Assembly (NCBI GenBank): GCA_016630905.1
Contig: WBMQ01000003.1
Coordinates: 434,001-498,000, forward strand
DNA from: Capillidium heterosporum
Taxonomy: Eukaryota > Entomophthoromycota > Entomophthoromycetes > Entomophthorales > Capillidiaceae
Reading direction: 5' to 3'
Length of the DNA: 64,000 nt
Each line of letters opens with the position of its first letter. The first letter of the stretch is position 1. The translations under genes and the position numbers were made by a program. Positions 23,881 to 36,373 of the stretch are shown here, in pieces. The notes beneath the pieces were generated by a model. That model saw nothing but the letters and a program-made list of their open reading frames with translations. It was not told where the DNA came from and made no database searches.

Positions 23881-24573
23881 CTAATTTTTGAATCCTAAAA
23901 TGAAAATTAAGTATACTATATAAAAAGAATAATGTACTTTTGTGACTACCGTTAGGCAAGAACTCGTAATTTAAATTTTCCGGTTGCTTTGGAGGTATGA
24001 ATTCGGCATCCCGTAAACTTTTGCATTTTTCCTGATCGATGCCGAACTCCACAATTCTAGTTATAGTACCTGTTTGGTTGATAGGCTTTGAACCTAAAGT
24101 ATAGAAAACAAAAGTTGTGTAAGTATACGAAATTACTAACGCTTTCAATAATTACATCTGGCAACTTGTCCTTCCAATGAAGCCACCGGTAACATGACAT
24201 CCAAGTTCTGAATCTCATTAGCTTCATTTTCGTGGTCAAAGTTGAGGGAGAAGTTGGTAGTTTGGTTAGAGCCATCCTTTAGCTTCAGCGGTATAGATTT
24301 GGTAGCCAATTTTCCAGTCTTAGAGAAGGCTAGTTCTATCTGTTTACCATCTAGTTGGTTTATATCGAACTAAAGACAAAATTTTGATAAGTACAAATAT
24401 AAATTTTACTTTACTTTGGAAGGAACACGAATCACCCACAACTCATTAGGGTCATCAAAGTTGTCGTAATCCAAGTTTTCAGAGGCGTCTATAACTTTAA
24501 TTTTGTCAAATGAATCTTCAAAGTCTATATCGAATAGATCGTGGGCATCTGTCTTCGTCTGATGTTTAACCAT
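23881..24573 (-). CDS. RPA34: RNA polymerase I subunit RPA34.5-like protein
   Basis: RPA34.5 pairs with A49 in RNA polymerase I and aids rRNA transcription. The exons on the minus strand are 24415-24573, 24156-24369, 23938-24093 and 23881-23894. Phases agree for 180 aa. The acidic start is followed by ELWVIRVPSKFDINQLDGKQIEL (read across the exon 1-2 junction), which matches the family pattern of a Trp-Leu/Val-Ile-Arg-x-Pro strand and a following Leu-Asp/Asn-Gly turn. A beta-rich dimerisation-like region follows, then a short basic end (HKRFKN). The long Lys-rich tail of the yeast subunit is missing. The assignment rests on the N-terminal motif and size and is therefore moderate. Confidence 0.6.
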
Positions 24574-27467
24574 TGTCTTCAATTCTATATAGGGTTCTTG
24601 ATTTGGTGAGTTGGAAAGCTGATTTCACAACAAAAGTTTTGCTGACTAGACTTTACAAACATATTATCGCCCAATGAAATTTTCTCTAGCTATTACGATT
24701 TAAAAGTGAAAACTCTGTACCTCCAATGATACTTTATTATAAAAAGAATTTGTGACAGTTGACAGGTTTTTGATTTATGTTGTGGACTTGAAGTTTCGTC
24801 TCAATATTCTGTCAGTGTAGATTCTTTTGATTAGTGACTGGATTAAAAGTTCACTATATATCTGATTATATAAAGGCTATCTCATCTACTGATAGATTAA
24901 ATATAATGTAAATTTCCAATTTACATGATTGTTTGTAATATACTACTAATCAGTAGCTAATATAGAAAAGTAGGTATAGGTATTTTGTATTTATATTGGT
25001 ATAGAACTTAAAACCTAGAAGTTTCAGTAAATTAATTTGTTAACTCCTAAAAGTACTTGACGGTTATAAATATGTTGCAGTATTGGAGGTTAAAGGGCTA
25101 TTATAAGCAAAACAGGCAAATAAACTAAAAAAATAATTAATAGTATAGCTCTAAATAAATAATTAAAGAATATAGTTTAAAATACTTTTAAAACTAGATA
25201 GGATTCGAGATCCTTAAAAGCTTCGTTAACTGGATTTAATAGTAAAACGCTGATATGAAAAAAGCAGCCATATTAATTTGTAAACTAATTGGTCATGTTG
25301 AATGAGGTTTTAAACTGATCTATAAATCTGTGCCAATTATTTTCATAAAATATATCCATAAGTTTATGAAAGACTATTTATCCTTGTATTTCGAAGATTT
25401 CAAATTGTAGAAACATTAAAACTGCATAGATTAAGCTAATGGATATGATACATATATTTACTAAATTTAACTTAAGAGTAAGATTGCTCTTACTTGAGTT
25501 ATAGTTATAAAAGTTAAGAATCCAGGATCAAATAAACTATCAAGCTGATAGTGGCCGTTTATATCAATACAAGTGTCGTTGGATATATTAGTCAAAGAGG
25601 TATTAAATATAGCGTAAGAAGCGACTAACTATAGTGATAGCGTATTTTACTTTCATTCTTTATTCTAATACAAAAGGCTAGATTTTTAAAATACCACTAT
25701 ATTGTTCGTCTTTAATGGGAGCTTTTGGGATATAAATTGTAGTAAAAAGTATCCAATAAATATGTACTTAGAAGTGGCTTAAGTCTCTCATTCCGAAAAA
25801 AAGGATTGCACCAACTAAGCTAACTTAACAAGATTTTATCCATCAAATGCTTATATATATAAGAGAAAAGGTAATACATAGCACTATATATAATATAATT
25901 TTAACAATTTGTAGTATTAGTATAGTTTTTATACGCAACTTTATATATATACATCTCCTGGCTAGAAATCTCATTGATGATATAAAGTAGGATATCATCA
26001 AAATGAAAAAGTAACTTGGATCGGAAAAAAGCGCATCCAAAGATAAGCTACATATAGATGTGAAGTCTAGGTTTAATATCTATTTGTTCAAAATATCCTG
26101 TCTAGTGGGGGTTATTAAGTACTTTGGCTCTAAATTCAAGAGTTTGACTCGTATCCTGAAAGTTACCCATCCACTTTAGAAAACCTGAAATACACTTCGA
26201 CACTAACACTTATCCGAAAAATATAATTTATTAGGTTACTGTTTTTTAATATTTGATGGGGGAACAACTTATGTATATCACAAATTGAACTCGAATGGTC
26301 ACAAAATAAACTTGTCTCATGCTGCATCTTTATCCAATAAGTGAAAATAACAATTTTGCAAGGATGCTGTTGAGAGCAAAACTCTGCTGCTTTCAATCAA
26401 ATAGACATTTAAATGTATGTTGGTACTATGCTTTGAGTGTTGATTCTAGTAGGAATATGTATATTAGCAGCTCCTTCGTGTACATATAAACTATGATAAA
26501 GAGTATTTTGACATCAGCGAGTAGTTTGATAGCAATATATTGAAGGGGGTATTTCATATTGAAAATCAACAGGTATATCCGCTTAAGAAAGAAGTGAGCT
26601 ATTTATAATAACTAAAGAATCTATCAAGAAATATCATTTATAACCTTCATTTTAACATATCCTACACAAGGTATCAAAATCTATTAAAATATCAACATTT
26701 ATTAGTAGAAAGGATGAGATGTATATAGACCTGCAAATTTTCGACATGGATTCTAAATAAATAGATTAAGGTTGTATTTATAAGAAATATCTATCTCAAG
26801 GCCAACCGGAGGCACCTACTGCTCTACGACTCCCAAAGTCTAAACGTCTAGCCAGGTAAGTTTTTTTGGAACCAAGGATACCTAAACAGGTACAACTTTG
26901 ACCCATAAAGCAAAACTCTTATGATGTACCTAATGTAGCAAAGGTACCGAGAACTTATTTTATTCACTGAGGCATTTCCATTTCCAATGAGCTGAGTGCT
27001 ATGAGGAATAAATTAAAGTGCAGGCGTTCAGCTAGGATAGTGTATATCCAGACAACACAAACCCAAAAGAGAATATAAATGAAGGTCACCTGGCAAATAC
27101 TACTAAAGCGAAATGGACCATCTGAATTCAGCATGTTTTGTACTACAGCTCAACCTGAAACCAAATAGATTAAAAGTCCTAAATGATAACCTGCTACACA
27201 AAGGATGAAAAGAATCAAAGAAAGCGAAGCATGTTTGACTTATAAAAATACTTTTACCCCTTCGAAAATAAGGCTATTAAAGAGAAAGAAACTTGTCAGC
27301 TGCTGGATTGGTAATATAAATAGGACCCACCGACCAAGAATATCCAATAATTTAGAATCAACGTATCTTTTTGTTATCAACGATTTTGTTCACCTACATA
27401 TTCACAACTCACGAACTTTACATATACAACTATTCTACCCACCCTGTTATGATATTTAATTATTAGA
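24574..27467. other. 2.9-kb gene desert upstream of the HMG-box gene
   Basis: Extremely AT-rich, with only chance-like frames (for example 25843-26040, 26163-26396 and 27205-27459). No RNA gene or mobile element was recognised. It may contain long-range regulatory DNA or a long 5' leader for the HMG-box gene. Confidence 0.4.
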
Positions 27468-28535
27468 ATGACTACTATCAAGATCAAAGACCAGTTAACC
27501 TCCACTTCCTCCTACTCACCCAACACTAGCCCTTCTTCCAAAAAGAAGACCCGTTTAAACCATATCCCAAGACCCAAGAACTGCTTCATGACCTACAGGC
27601 AGGATATACAGCATGAAATAATACGAGAGATGGGTAACGTCAAGTTGAACAACAAAGAGATTTCCAAAATTGCCGGCCAACGTTGGAACTCCGAGCCTGA
27701 GTCCATCAAGCAGTTCTACCGCCGGAAAGCCGAGGTCGGTAAGCTCGAGCACGCTAAGCTCTACCCAGACTACAAGTACTGCCCCAAGAAGAACAAACCT
27801 CTTGCCAAGAAGAAGTTCAACGCCTACAACCCAGCCAATGTAGATCGAAGCAGCAAGTCCTGTATAAACATCCTCTCCAAGAGCCAGACTTTTGAACACT
27901 TTGGAAGCTACTTACCTCATTACGCCAAATTGACAAACACCGTGGCTAAGAACCCTAGCCAGAACGAGATCGATACAGTTACTCGACTTGAAAGTTACAT
28001 ACAGGATACGAATCTATTCCAAGGACACTACCAGCACCCTGAAAAGTACTTACCAGTCCCCAACACCCACGTCCCGACTTTAATGGATCCATCTGTTTAC
28101 CCCATCTCCTTAGAGTGCAATAGCAATACTAACCCCACTTTGATGAATGAGTATTTCCTTTTGGAGTCTAACGCGACTGAATCGCGTACTTACTTCTCCG
28201 ATTCTATAAATAGTATTCATTATCCCATGTTTTATAATAACAGCTACCTCCTCAACACCCCCACCTATTTAAACTTAGACAATCCATCCTTTGACACCAG
28301 CAACCCCCATCCCCATTATAATTTATCCAATGGCTACATTGTCGTCAACAACCAGAGCGAAGGCAACTTCGAAAATGGCCCTGAATTCCAAGTTCAAGTA
28401 CCCTTCCACGAGTACAATAAGACTTCTAATCACGATGAATATGGCAGCTACGATGACAATACCTTTCACCCCATGAAATGCTTCGATTTAGACTACAATA
28501 ACATAGTTTACAACGACATCAGCTACGGACTATAG
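27468..28535 (+). CDS. HMG-box transcription factor, MATA_HMG type
   Basis: A single exon of 355 aa. The HMG box spans about residues 25-105: HIPRPKNCFMTYRQDIQ opens helix 1, NNKEISKIAGQRWNSEPES is helix 2, and FYRRKAEVGKLEHAKLYPDY leads into helix 3 with the terminal YPDYKYCPKK typical of the MATA_HMG subfamily (mating-type HMG proteins, Ste11, Prf1). The DNA-minor-groove residues of the class are therefore present. The long C-terminal part is Asn/Tyr/Ser/Pro-rich and disordered, a likely activation domain. It is isolated in 4.6 kb of otherwise empty DNA. Whether it belongs to a mating-type (sex) locus cannot be told here, because no triose-phosphate transporter or RNA helicase gene flanks it. 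Confidence 0.85.
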   Translation: MTTIKIKDQLTSTSSYSPNTSPSSKKKTRLNHIPRPKNCFMTYRQDIQHEIIREMGNVKLNNKEISKIAGQRWNSEPESIKQFYRRKAEVGKLEHAKLYPDYKYCPKKNKPLAKKKFNAYNPANVDRSSKSCINILSKSQTFEHFGSYLPHYAKLTNTVAKNPSQNEIDTVTRLESYIQDTNLFQGHYQHPEKYLPVPNTHVPTLMDPSVYPISLECNSNTNPTLMNEYFLLESNATESRTYFSDSINSIHYPMFYNNSYLLNTPTYLNLDNPSFDTSNPHPHYNLSNGYIVVNNQSEGNFENGPEFQVQVPFHEYNKTSNHDEYGSYDDNTFHPMKCFDLDYNNIVYNDISYGL

Positions 28536-30255
28536 CTATAGGAATGACTACAATTTTTGAATAAACTTAGAAAATTTACTATATTTAAACTTGGGCTCTC
28601 AATTAAAATTCAACATTCATATTCTAAAGTACTATTTTAGACCCAAAACTAGCTTTTAGTTTATCAAGTACATTTTACATTTCGTTTCAAACTTCAGTAT
28701 TATTGAACAATAGTAACAATGGATTAAAACATCCATTTTTTACATTTCTTTACTTCAAGCACAAATTTACAAGATAATCCAGCAAAGTTGTTGCATAGGC
28801 CATCACTTTACTTCTAGACTAAAGGTAAGAGTTGTATATCTATCCATAGACTGTTGTAAGTAAAGTTCTAAACGGCTTTTGAGCATCAAATGAAGCTTTT
28901 TGTAAAACCCCTTGAAGATTAAATTAAAGCTTACAACTTTACTTTATGACCAACATCAGTTCCCAGCCAACCTAATATATTCTAAGCTTTGTGTAGACGG
29001 TTTAGGATAGCCAAGCTTGAGCAGGTTTTCCATGTAAAGGCACACCCTCAGTAGACATATGTGGTAATAAAGGCTCCTTAAAGCGTAAATTGGTTATCAG
29101 AAAGCTGACTTTATAGGGAACTCGGCGCATACTCGATTAGGACCCAATTTGATCCATATTGGTAAGATTTTGCTAAAACTGGCAACTTGTTTTCAAAATA
29201 TGGGACCTGGCCCACTATTAACTTTAACTTCCTGAAAACCGTGCTATATCCAGTATACTCGGAATTACAGCTAAGAGTAAGCCATCCGTGGCTCTTTAAG
29301 GTAACTTCAGCTTGAGTTTGAAATTGACTATCAGTCTAAAACCTGAACTCTTGCCATTCCTTCCACCTTATTTATTTGGATAGATCCACTAGGAACAGTT
29401 GAAGTTGATGACAATTGCACATCGTTTATCGAAATCAAATGGCAAGTTCTAGCTTGCTTTTAAATTACTATACATAGAGCTTTATGTTGAGGAAAGCCTA
29501 ATTAGATTGATTGCTAATTAGTAGTACCATCAAAACATCTGTATAGCCTTCTAATTATTGGGGCTTGGATATCGTAAATAAAAAATGTGTATGTGCTATA
29601 CGAAATTGTTATTTCCATAAATGCTATTTTAGTACCTGGCTAAACTGGATGATAGCTAACTTTAGTCAGCTCAAACATATGGGATAAAAGTAGTCAGCAT
29701 ATGGAAAGAGCGTTGATTTAGGTTGTAGTTATAAATTAACAAGCGATGGAATATATGTCTCTATACTTAATTGTATCGTCTTTGATGGATTTAAAAAGCC
29801 TTACTTTCCTTTCACAGTTAGCTCCAAACCTTAGCCTATTCATCATCTTACAACAAACTAAAATCAAAATCTTTGATGTTTTAGGTTGATGGTTGATGGC
29901 TACTAGTACTGTGAAGGTTAGCCTATATCAAGCAAAATCCCAACATAAGACGCTGGACATCATATATTGCAAGTGAAATTTTAGTCTAGGAATCAAAGAG
30001 TGGTTGAAAATAAAACATAGGACGTATGTATGAAAACGAAAAATATTTTTGACATTAAATAGCCAGTAGTATTGAAACTTAATTGGAAAACCATATCAAA
30101 AAGACATAGTACAAAAGTATGTTTATTTGAATACCATTTAATAAGATTCAAATAAAAAATAATCGTATAAATAGGGATCATTGAATATAAATGATAAACC
30201 CAAAAAGCAATTGAGCCACATGTAAAAGATTCAAGGTTAGGAACCATAAATTTAA
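28536..30255. other. 1.7-kb intergenic region
   Basis: No gene was seen on either strand. The block 28990-29420 is somewhat less AT-rich, but it has no open frame or RNA motif that I can identify. Confidence 0.4.
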
Positions 30256-33200
30256 TTATGCGGACAGCAGGTCCAAGAAGTCGTTTAAGCTCTGCTTAAG
30301 CACCTCGACTCTCTGGTCATGCCCGATAAGGCTAGGGAATTTGAGGGGAACTTTCCGTCTACGGTTCTCGTTGCTAAACCTAGCTAGTATGTCAGCAAGT
30401 TGGTAACTGGTAAGCTGGGTATTCTTAGTTAGTGCAACCTTGAACCAATTTATACAGGCTACAAACGCTTCACTTAGGTCTAGCTTGAGCTCAGATTTAC
30501 CGTCAGATAGGAAATTACCCCTAAGTTTCAAGGTTACTAAGCAGGCCAACAGATCTACCTTGAGGTTGAGATCTCCATCAGTGTCTCGCAACATAACTTC
30601 TAGTTTAGCTTTAAACTTGGGGACAACAATGTTATGAGCCTGACTAACTACTAGTTTAGTCAAGTCACAGTCGCGGAACGCTTGGCACAGTGGTGCTGCA
30701 AACTCTAGATATTGCTCATACCGCTTGAGCTGGACCATGGCATTGAGAAACAGTTTCAATGCTCCCGAGGACACGGTAAACGAAGAAGGTTGGGGGTTTG
30801 CTGGGTTAAAGCTATGGAACCGCTTGGTCATGGCATGAAGGATAACGGCTGCTGCTTTTTCACTATCTGAGCCACATCGGAGCGCGATATCCTGAATATC
30901 GCTAAAAGTGCAATCTATGAGCAAATATTTTGAAAATTAAGCTTACATTTCCAATTGAATCATATCAACGATAGACTTGGGATTTGTTTTGATGAGCGTG
31001 ATGAGGTTCAGCTGGGCAGTGGCAGGATTGTTAGATTTGGAACTGGTGGGGCTAGCTGGGCTAGATACCGGTTCCTTGGCCACGACCCTGGGCTGGCCCG
31101 GTGTGGGTGGTGGGCCCTTATTTCGGGATGCTGAGCGACTAGGTCGACTGGGTGGGGTAACTGGACGACTGTTGCCACCACTACTACCTCCATTACCGCT
31201 GTTCGACCTAGACATACCCGCTGAGGCTAGTATGAAAGGGTCGGCGTCGAATACGGTCGGATAAAATACCAGGTATATCAGAGGAGTTAGCGGCTCAAAG
31301 TTGAAATTGGGGTCGTCATGGGCTTGAAACAAGGCTTTAATAAGTTTTATGGTAAGCTCCAACGCTGGAGAACAGTACTTGGGCAATAGTGCACGGACGA
31401 TATCCTGAACAACGTTAGTACGCAATTTGGACCTAGGAATAAAGATTTACCACAATCAAGGAGACACCAGATGGATTGAACGAGGAGAGGAAATAACTTA
31501 TAACCTCACTAAATATAAACGCAGGATATACATGTTAGTAAATATATTAATTTAGAAAATTACGCCTCCATCTTTAACAGAGGCAGTAGATCATCTTTAG
31601 CGAGGCGATCCTTGACAACTTTGGCAAAAGTATTGCCGTGGAGTTTTTTGAGCTTTTCGTCCATTTTGGTAGCCACTTTGGGTTGAGTTTTCGTTAAATC
31701 GGTAGGTACCATGTAAGCAAAGGTTAAAACTTCGGTAGTGAACCTTTCCTTTGCTAGCTTAAGATCATTATTACAAATCTCTTTACTTAGAGAGAACTTC
31801 TTCAGTGAGTCGACTTTGGGGTCATTGTTGCTACCCAGCATTGATTCAACAAGTTGGTCCATTTGGTACTGATCGACGTTACCTTTGTTGTTGAGCATCT
31901 GAATCATAAGTTCGCTAGCTACTTTGAGGTCCCTTTGATACACTGCAGTCTCACATTTGTAAAGCTCAGGCTGTGTGCTCGAATCCACTTTATGAGGAGT
32001 GACACTATTTAATATGCTGTTGTTGGCTTCTACATAGGCGATCTCACCTATTTCGGAAACTGCGTAGAACCTTGTGCTTGTCAAATTAGAAGCCTTGACT
32101 GAAGCCAATGCTGAGGAAAAGGGGCGACTTTCTTTGGATATGAGTCCTTGGCATGAATCTGCTGTCAAAAGTGAATCATTGGTTGGTAGGCGACTATTGT
32201 GATAGGCGAGGTTGTAGAGATAACAACCTCCTTCGTCGGATGCTGCCATCAACGTTTCGGTATGAGTATTAGACCAATCAATCTTGTTAGGTTTAATACG
32301 GAAAATAGTTTAAGATAACTTACAGAATTAATGGCTCCAGTTGCCCCAGTCAGTTGCGCCAGATAAGATTTTGAATAGCGTAGGTCCCATGTATAAACAG
32401 TACCATAAACATCTTAAATAATAAATATCCGAAGCTAGTTAAATATATACCTGCAGTCGCAACCCAATAAGGTATGAATGGAGACCATTTAACAGCCGAA
32501 AGTGCTTCTTTGTCTTCTAAACTGTGAATGCCTTCCCAAGCATAGCCCTCACTAGTCCTAATATCTTTGACCTTGAGTTTATTGTCAGCATCTACTACTG
32601 CTATAAGTTTTGGGTCTTCAGCTATGTGAGGTTCCCAACTGCTGTCAATCAGCTTGCAAATGTTCTTCTCAAATAGTACCGGACTTTTCGAATTAATAAC
32701 ATCCCATACATACAGACCATCGTTGAACAAGGAGCTGAACTGGTTGGTCGAAGGAACGTTTGGGTACTGATATTGTTTGGTAGAAAATTCCACTTTGGTT
32801 ACTCGGGTGTTGAGGGAGCCACCACTATTCAGCCTATGCTTGTATTGAGTTTTAATTAAAAGTCGTGTCTCCAAGTTGGGTTCGGGGTTGTTTGCATCGG
32901 CTAATAAATAGTCCATTGGTGGTTTCAACAATGATATCAGACCTTCCCAGTGCCCCGAAAGTATATAGTTCCCTGACCAGCTCAAAGAGTATATTGGTGA
33001 AGGTGTCGTAAAAGTTGATTTCCACTAGCTGCATTAGATTTAACCTTAAAATTGACTTACGGTAAGCTCGCTTCCGTCATCTTGAACTAAGAAGAGATTG
33101 TTCTTCCTTGAGCCAGCACCTACTGCTACCATCGAAGTTACCTAAACTCAAACAACATCAGTATTCAAATTGTTAAAGGTGCTTACATCGGAAGTCGTTA

Positions 33201-33375
33201 GACAGGTCACATACTTTTCTCTATCGGAGGAAAGTGGTAGTGAATTGGTTGGGCATTGGCTAGAGTTGATATATATGTTTAGTTGCTGGCGTTTGAAGTG
33301 CTTTATAAATATGTAGCGTTACTTTTGGTTTACAAAGTAGGGTTCAGTTCGCCACTGGCTTATCTTTGCTGCCAT
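30256..33375 (-). CDS. WD40 beta-propeller protein with alpha-helical C-terminal half, unidentified
   Basis: The nine exons on the minus strand are 33334-33375, 33187-33285, 33061-33141, 32451-33024, 32324-32412, 31564-32282, 31451-31508, 30947-31404 and 30256-30901. Every junction keeps phase and gives 921 aa. Introns 6-7 and 7-8 contain TACTAAC branch sites, which is why I join what otherwise looks like two genes. The first half has WD-type strands: YSLSWSGNYILSGHWEGL, LSAVKWSPFIPYWVATA, VYTWDLRYSK, INSIDWSNTHTETLMAASDE. The second half is helical and interrupted by a Ser/Pro/Arg-rich linker (RPVTPPSRPSRS). The architecture recalls Sec31- or EDC4-like scaffolds, but no diagnostic motif was recognised, so no name is given. 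Its 5' end is duplicated at 18379-18815. Confidence 0.75.
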
Positions 33376-33576
33376 CAAAGCTATAGAAAGGGTGAAATAG
33401 GCACGTTTGATAAAGTTCAGCACACTAAAATAGGCTTCCAATACCTTTTGCGTTCCATTTTAAGGTATATTTCTTTAAAACTACAATGGGAGAAGTGTAG
33501 TGATAAATTGGCACATGTAAAGTAAAAGCTTCAATTACAAAGGTTTATAACAACTGTCGATGTTTTGAATGTAAAG
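33140..33576. repeat. Inverted duplicate, arm 2 (partner 18379-18815)
   Basis: This is the source copy: promoter, exon 1, intron 1, exon 2 and intron 2 of the WD40 gene. It matches 18379-18815 in reverse complement over 437 nt with about two mismatches and ends exactly at the intron 2 acceptor. Confidence 0.92.
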
Positions 33577-35018
33577 CTAATTCAGTTGGAAATGTGTATA
33601 TAGAATCAAAAAGTATGTATTTTTAATAGTAAGGCTAAAAAGGATTAAAAGGGTTATATAAAGAAATCTTAAAGAACTATCTTTGTAAATTAGTATATAT
33701 TTCCAAGTATGTTTTTAAAGGTTAGTCTATATTTCAATATTCTAAGCTATAAATTGTCAAAAGCTATATTCTTTAAACCTTCCTTTTTTATAAACAGTTT
33801 AGAAATTAATATACCAATATATTCTGATATTTGGTTTGTAATAGAAAATTTTGGTAGTGCTACTATTTGTAATAAATTTTGGATAGTTTGATATATAGTA
33901 TAGTAATCAAAGTTGCTATAGTATTTAAAAAAATCATTTTTACTGGAAATCAATTAAATGAATTGTCAATAACAAGAGTTTTGATTAATTTAGACTATAA
34001 AAATTGCTACTTTATTGAATAGTTTGGAATACATTACATTCATAACTTAAGTTTTGCCTTGAACGTCTAAATAACCTTACCAATAAATCCTATCAAACTG
34101 TGCCTATAGATATTAAAATGCAATTCCAAACAAATAATGGGTTTAAAGGTGCGATAAATCTATCGGCACTAGCTAAAGTGTCTTTTTAGTACTAAGTTAA
34201 CCAAATATACTCAAAAAATAGGGAAATAATATTATCATTTCTTAATTTAGTCATACCAATTGATTTTATACTTGCAAATGAATCCCCACTTCAAAACGTC
34301 CAATATGATAGCTGATGTCTGCTTACCAGTCCCAAGAGATTAGCTAGAAGAAATATCTCAATAGCCCTTGCTTCAACTTAAATATTGTTTCGTTATCTTT
34401 CCAAACTTTTCGAATAACAAACTTCGACTGTCAAGTTCTATCTATACTCTGTCTATAAGTAAGTTGAGCTATTTTCGAGATTATGTTCCGCTCAATACAG
34501 AGTAACTATTCAATCTACTGTCGATACAAATATGTATAGCGTTGTAGGTTTAAGACAGTAGAATAAAAGGTACAGCAATATGATATATAAACATAGCTTT
34601 GAGGTAAGGAGCTTCCTATTTCGAAATATAGCACAAGCAAAGTAGAGATAGAATTGGGTAGCCTTTGACATAAAAATAGATAAGCTGAAAATAGTGTAGG
34701 CTATCTACAGGCCGAAAAGTTAAAATTTGAAAAGCAAAGTAGAATTAAGTCGATGTAGAAAAGCCTGTTTAAGATAAGATATTCAATTAGTTCATTAAAA
34801 ACAAGCATCCTTTTCAAATCTAATTGACACAAATCAAATAGCGCAAATATATTTCCAATAGATTTAGAAACAAAAATGAAAAATCCCCCATCAAAATGAA
34901 AGCGATAGACATCAAAACACAAAAAAGGCTTACTTGAACATTTCTCGTTTATTTAGAAATTTAAGTTAATTGATATCCAATAGCTGCCTATTTCGAACTT
35001 AAAGTACTTGAAAGCAGT
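33577..35018. other. Intergenic AT-rich, 1.4 kb
   Basis: It lies between the WD40 promoter and the 3' end of the eL39 gene. Short frames here have no coding character. Confidence 0.4.
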
Positions 35019-35329
35019 TTAGATGTTCAACTTCGTACGTCTCCAGTGACGGCGCTTGGCATTGTACCTATAACATTAATATAACTCTTCGCAATGTTGA
35101 ATTACTTGATGGTACTGTTGGTGCGTAAACGGATCCAGTTGGGTAAGGGACGGTTTTGCTTCTGGGCTTTACCAAGGATACGCTTGGTGCGGAAAGATTT
35201 GTTGGATGGCTACAAAAAAATCTTTAATATATTAATTCATACACCAAAATGGGGTAAAATTCAACTATAGTAAAATTTGTAGGTATCAATCTTGACCAAA
35301 TTTGAATTTAATGTTTATATAATTACCAT
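35019..35329 (-). CDS. RPL39: Large-subunit ribosomal protein eL39
   Basis: The exons on the minus strand are 35327-35329 (ATG only), 35106-35209 and 35019-35067, giving 51 aa, the normal eL39 length. The sequence runs [17 protein letters not shown], then [12 protein letters not shown] and, across intron 2, [19 protein letters not shown], which is diagnostic. eL39 lines the ribosomal exit tunnel. Intron 1 (117 nt) directly follows the start codon, as is common in fungal ribosomal protein genes. Intron 2 is 38 nt. The ATG exon was chosen because it gives donor GTAATT and the correct phase. A second ATG near 35546 has a donor but the wrong phase. Confidence 0.93.
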
Positions 35330-36373
35330 TATCACAATTAACCGTCTTAAAAGAAGGAGTTTATGTGTATTTTGGTAGGTATTTTGGTCCCACTTAAACG
35401 TGTAGTTGGGTGGCTTTGAATTTGGCTAATTAGTTGTTTGATCGATCTATAAATTCTCTGAAGTTGTTGGTGGTGGCTATCACCAAGAAGCTTCTCCAAT
35501 AGAATGCTAGAAGATCCTAAAATTTAGGATTGTAAAAAGCTCACCCATTCTAATTGCGAGGGCGAGGTGACGAATTGAGAAATCCGTATTAATTTAAAAT
35601 ATATCTTTTGTTGAAGTTATTCGCTTCTCACTATTTATATAAGAAGGGGAAGGACAAGTAAAAGTGTTTATAAATTGCTCTGCAAAGTATATATATGTTA
35701 GCATGTGTAGTATTAAATTTTGGTAACAATTATATTGTAAGTTCATTTCTTTAAGCAGCAGTGTAGTTTATCGATATAAAAACAGGCTCAATTTTACTAG
35801 TATAAAGAAATAAACTAAACCTAGCGCTTAATAAGCGTATGCTATTCCTATTTAATCTACTATACAAGATCTGTTCGATATATGCACCTAGATTGTATTT
35901 TGTTTAGCTAGTAAAAGTTGATTCAAAAGACTACGACATCTATGGATAAAAGCTTGAATTTTAAATCTACATTGGCTTAAAAGCTATTATAAATGAAATT
36001 AAAGATAAGAATCACTTGTATGAAAGGTAAAGTCATGGTGAGAAATAGCTTGAGCTGGCGACAAATAAATATTTAGTGCATTGTAGCGAAACTAATAGTT
36101 AATGATACATATGCATTGCAAAAGTATCTAACTCTAACTAAAGCTATATAAAACAAATGTCCAGATATAATTTAACAAGCTAATATAATTACAACATCGT
36201 ACTACAACTCCCAAAGTAAAAACTGGAGGCTTACGAAAAGAAGGTACATCTCACATAAAAACTACATACCTTCCAAGCTAAAACATAAAACCATTACTGC
36301 CCTTTACCCTCTTTACTCAAAACAAATCTCCTACACAAACTCCAAATTTAGTACCTTATATATATAAAAGTAT
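35330..36373. other. Intergenic; eL39 promoter region and AT-rich spacer
   Basis: Upstream of eL39, with no other gene seen. Several TATA-like stretches (for example near 35635) could serve the ribosomal protein gene. Confidence 0.35.

Noticed and set aside
18430..33525. Identical 80-codon frames at 18430-18672 (minus) and 33283-33525 (plus) as a duplicated protein gene
   Set aside because: They are antisense to the promoter and first exons of the WD40 gene. The identity comes from the DNA duplication, not from protein conservation.
35543..35548. ATG with GTGAGC donor near 35546 as the eL39 first exon
   Set aside because: It gives the wrong phase with the acceptor at 35210; the ATG at 35329 with donor GTAATT fits.
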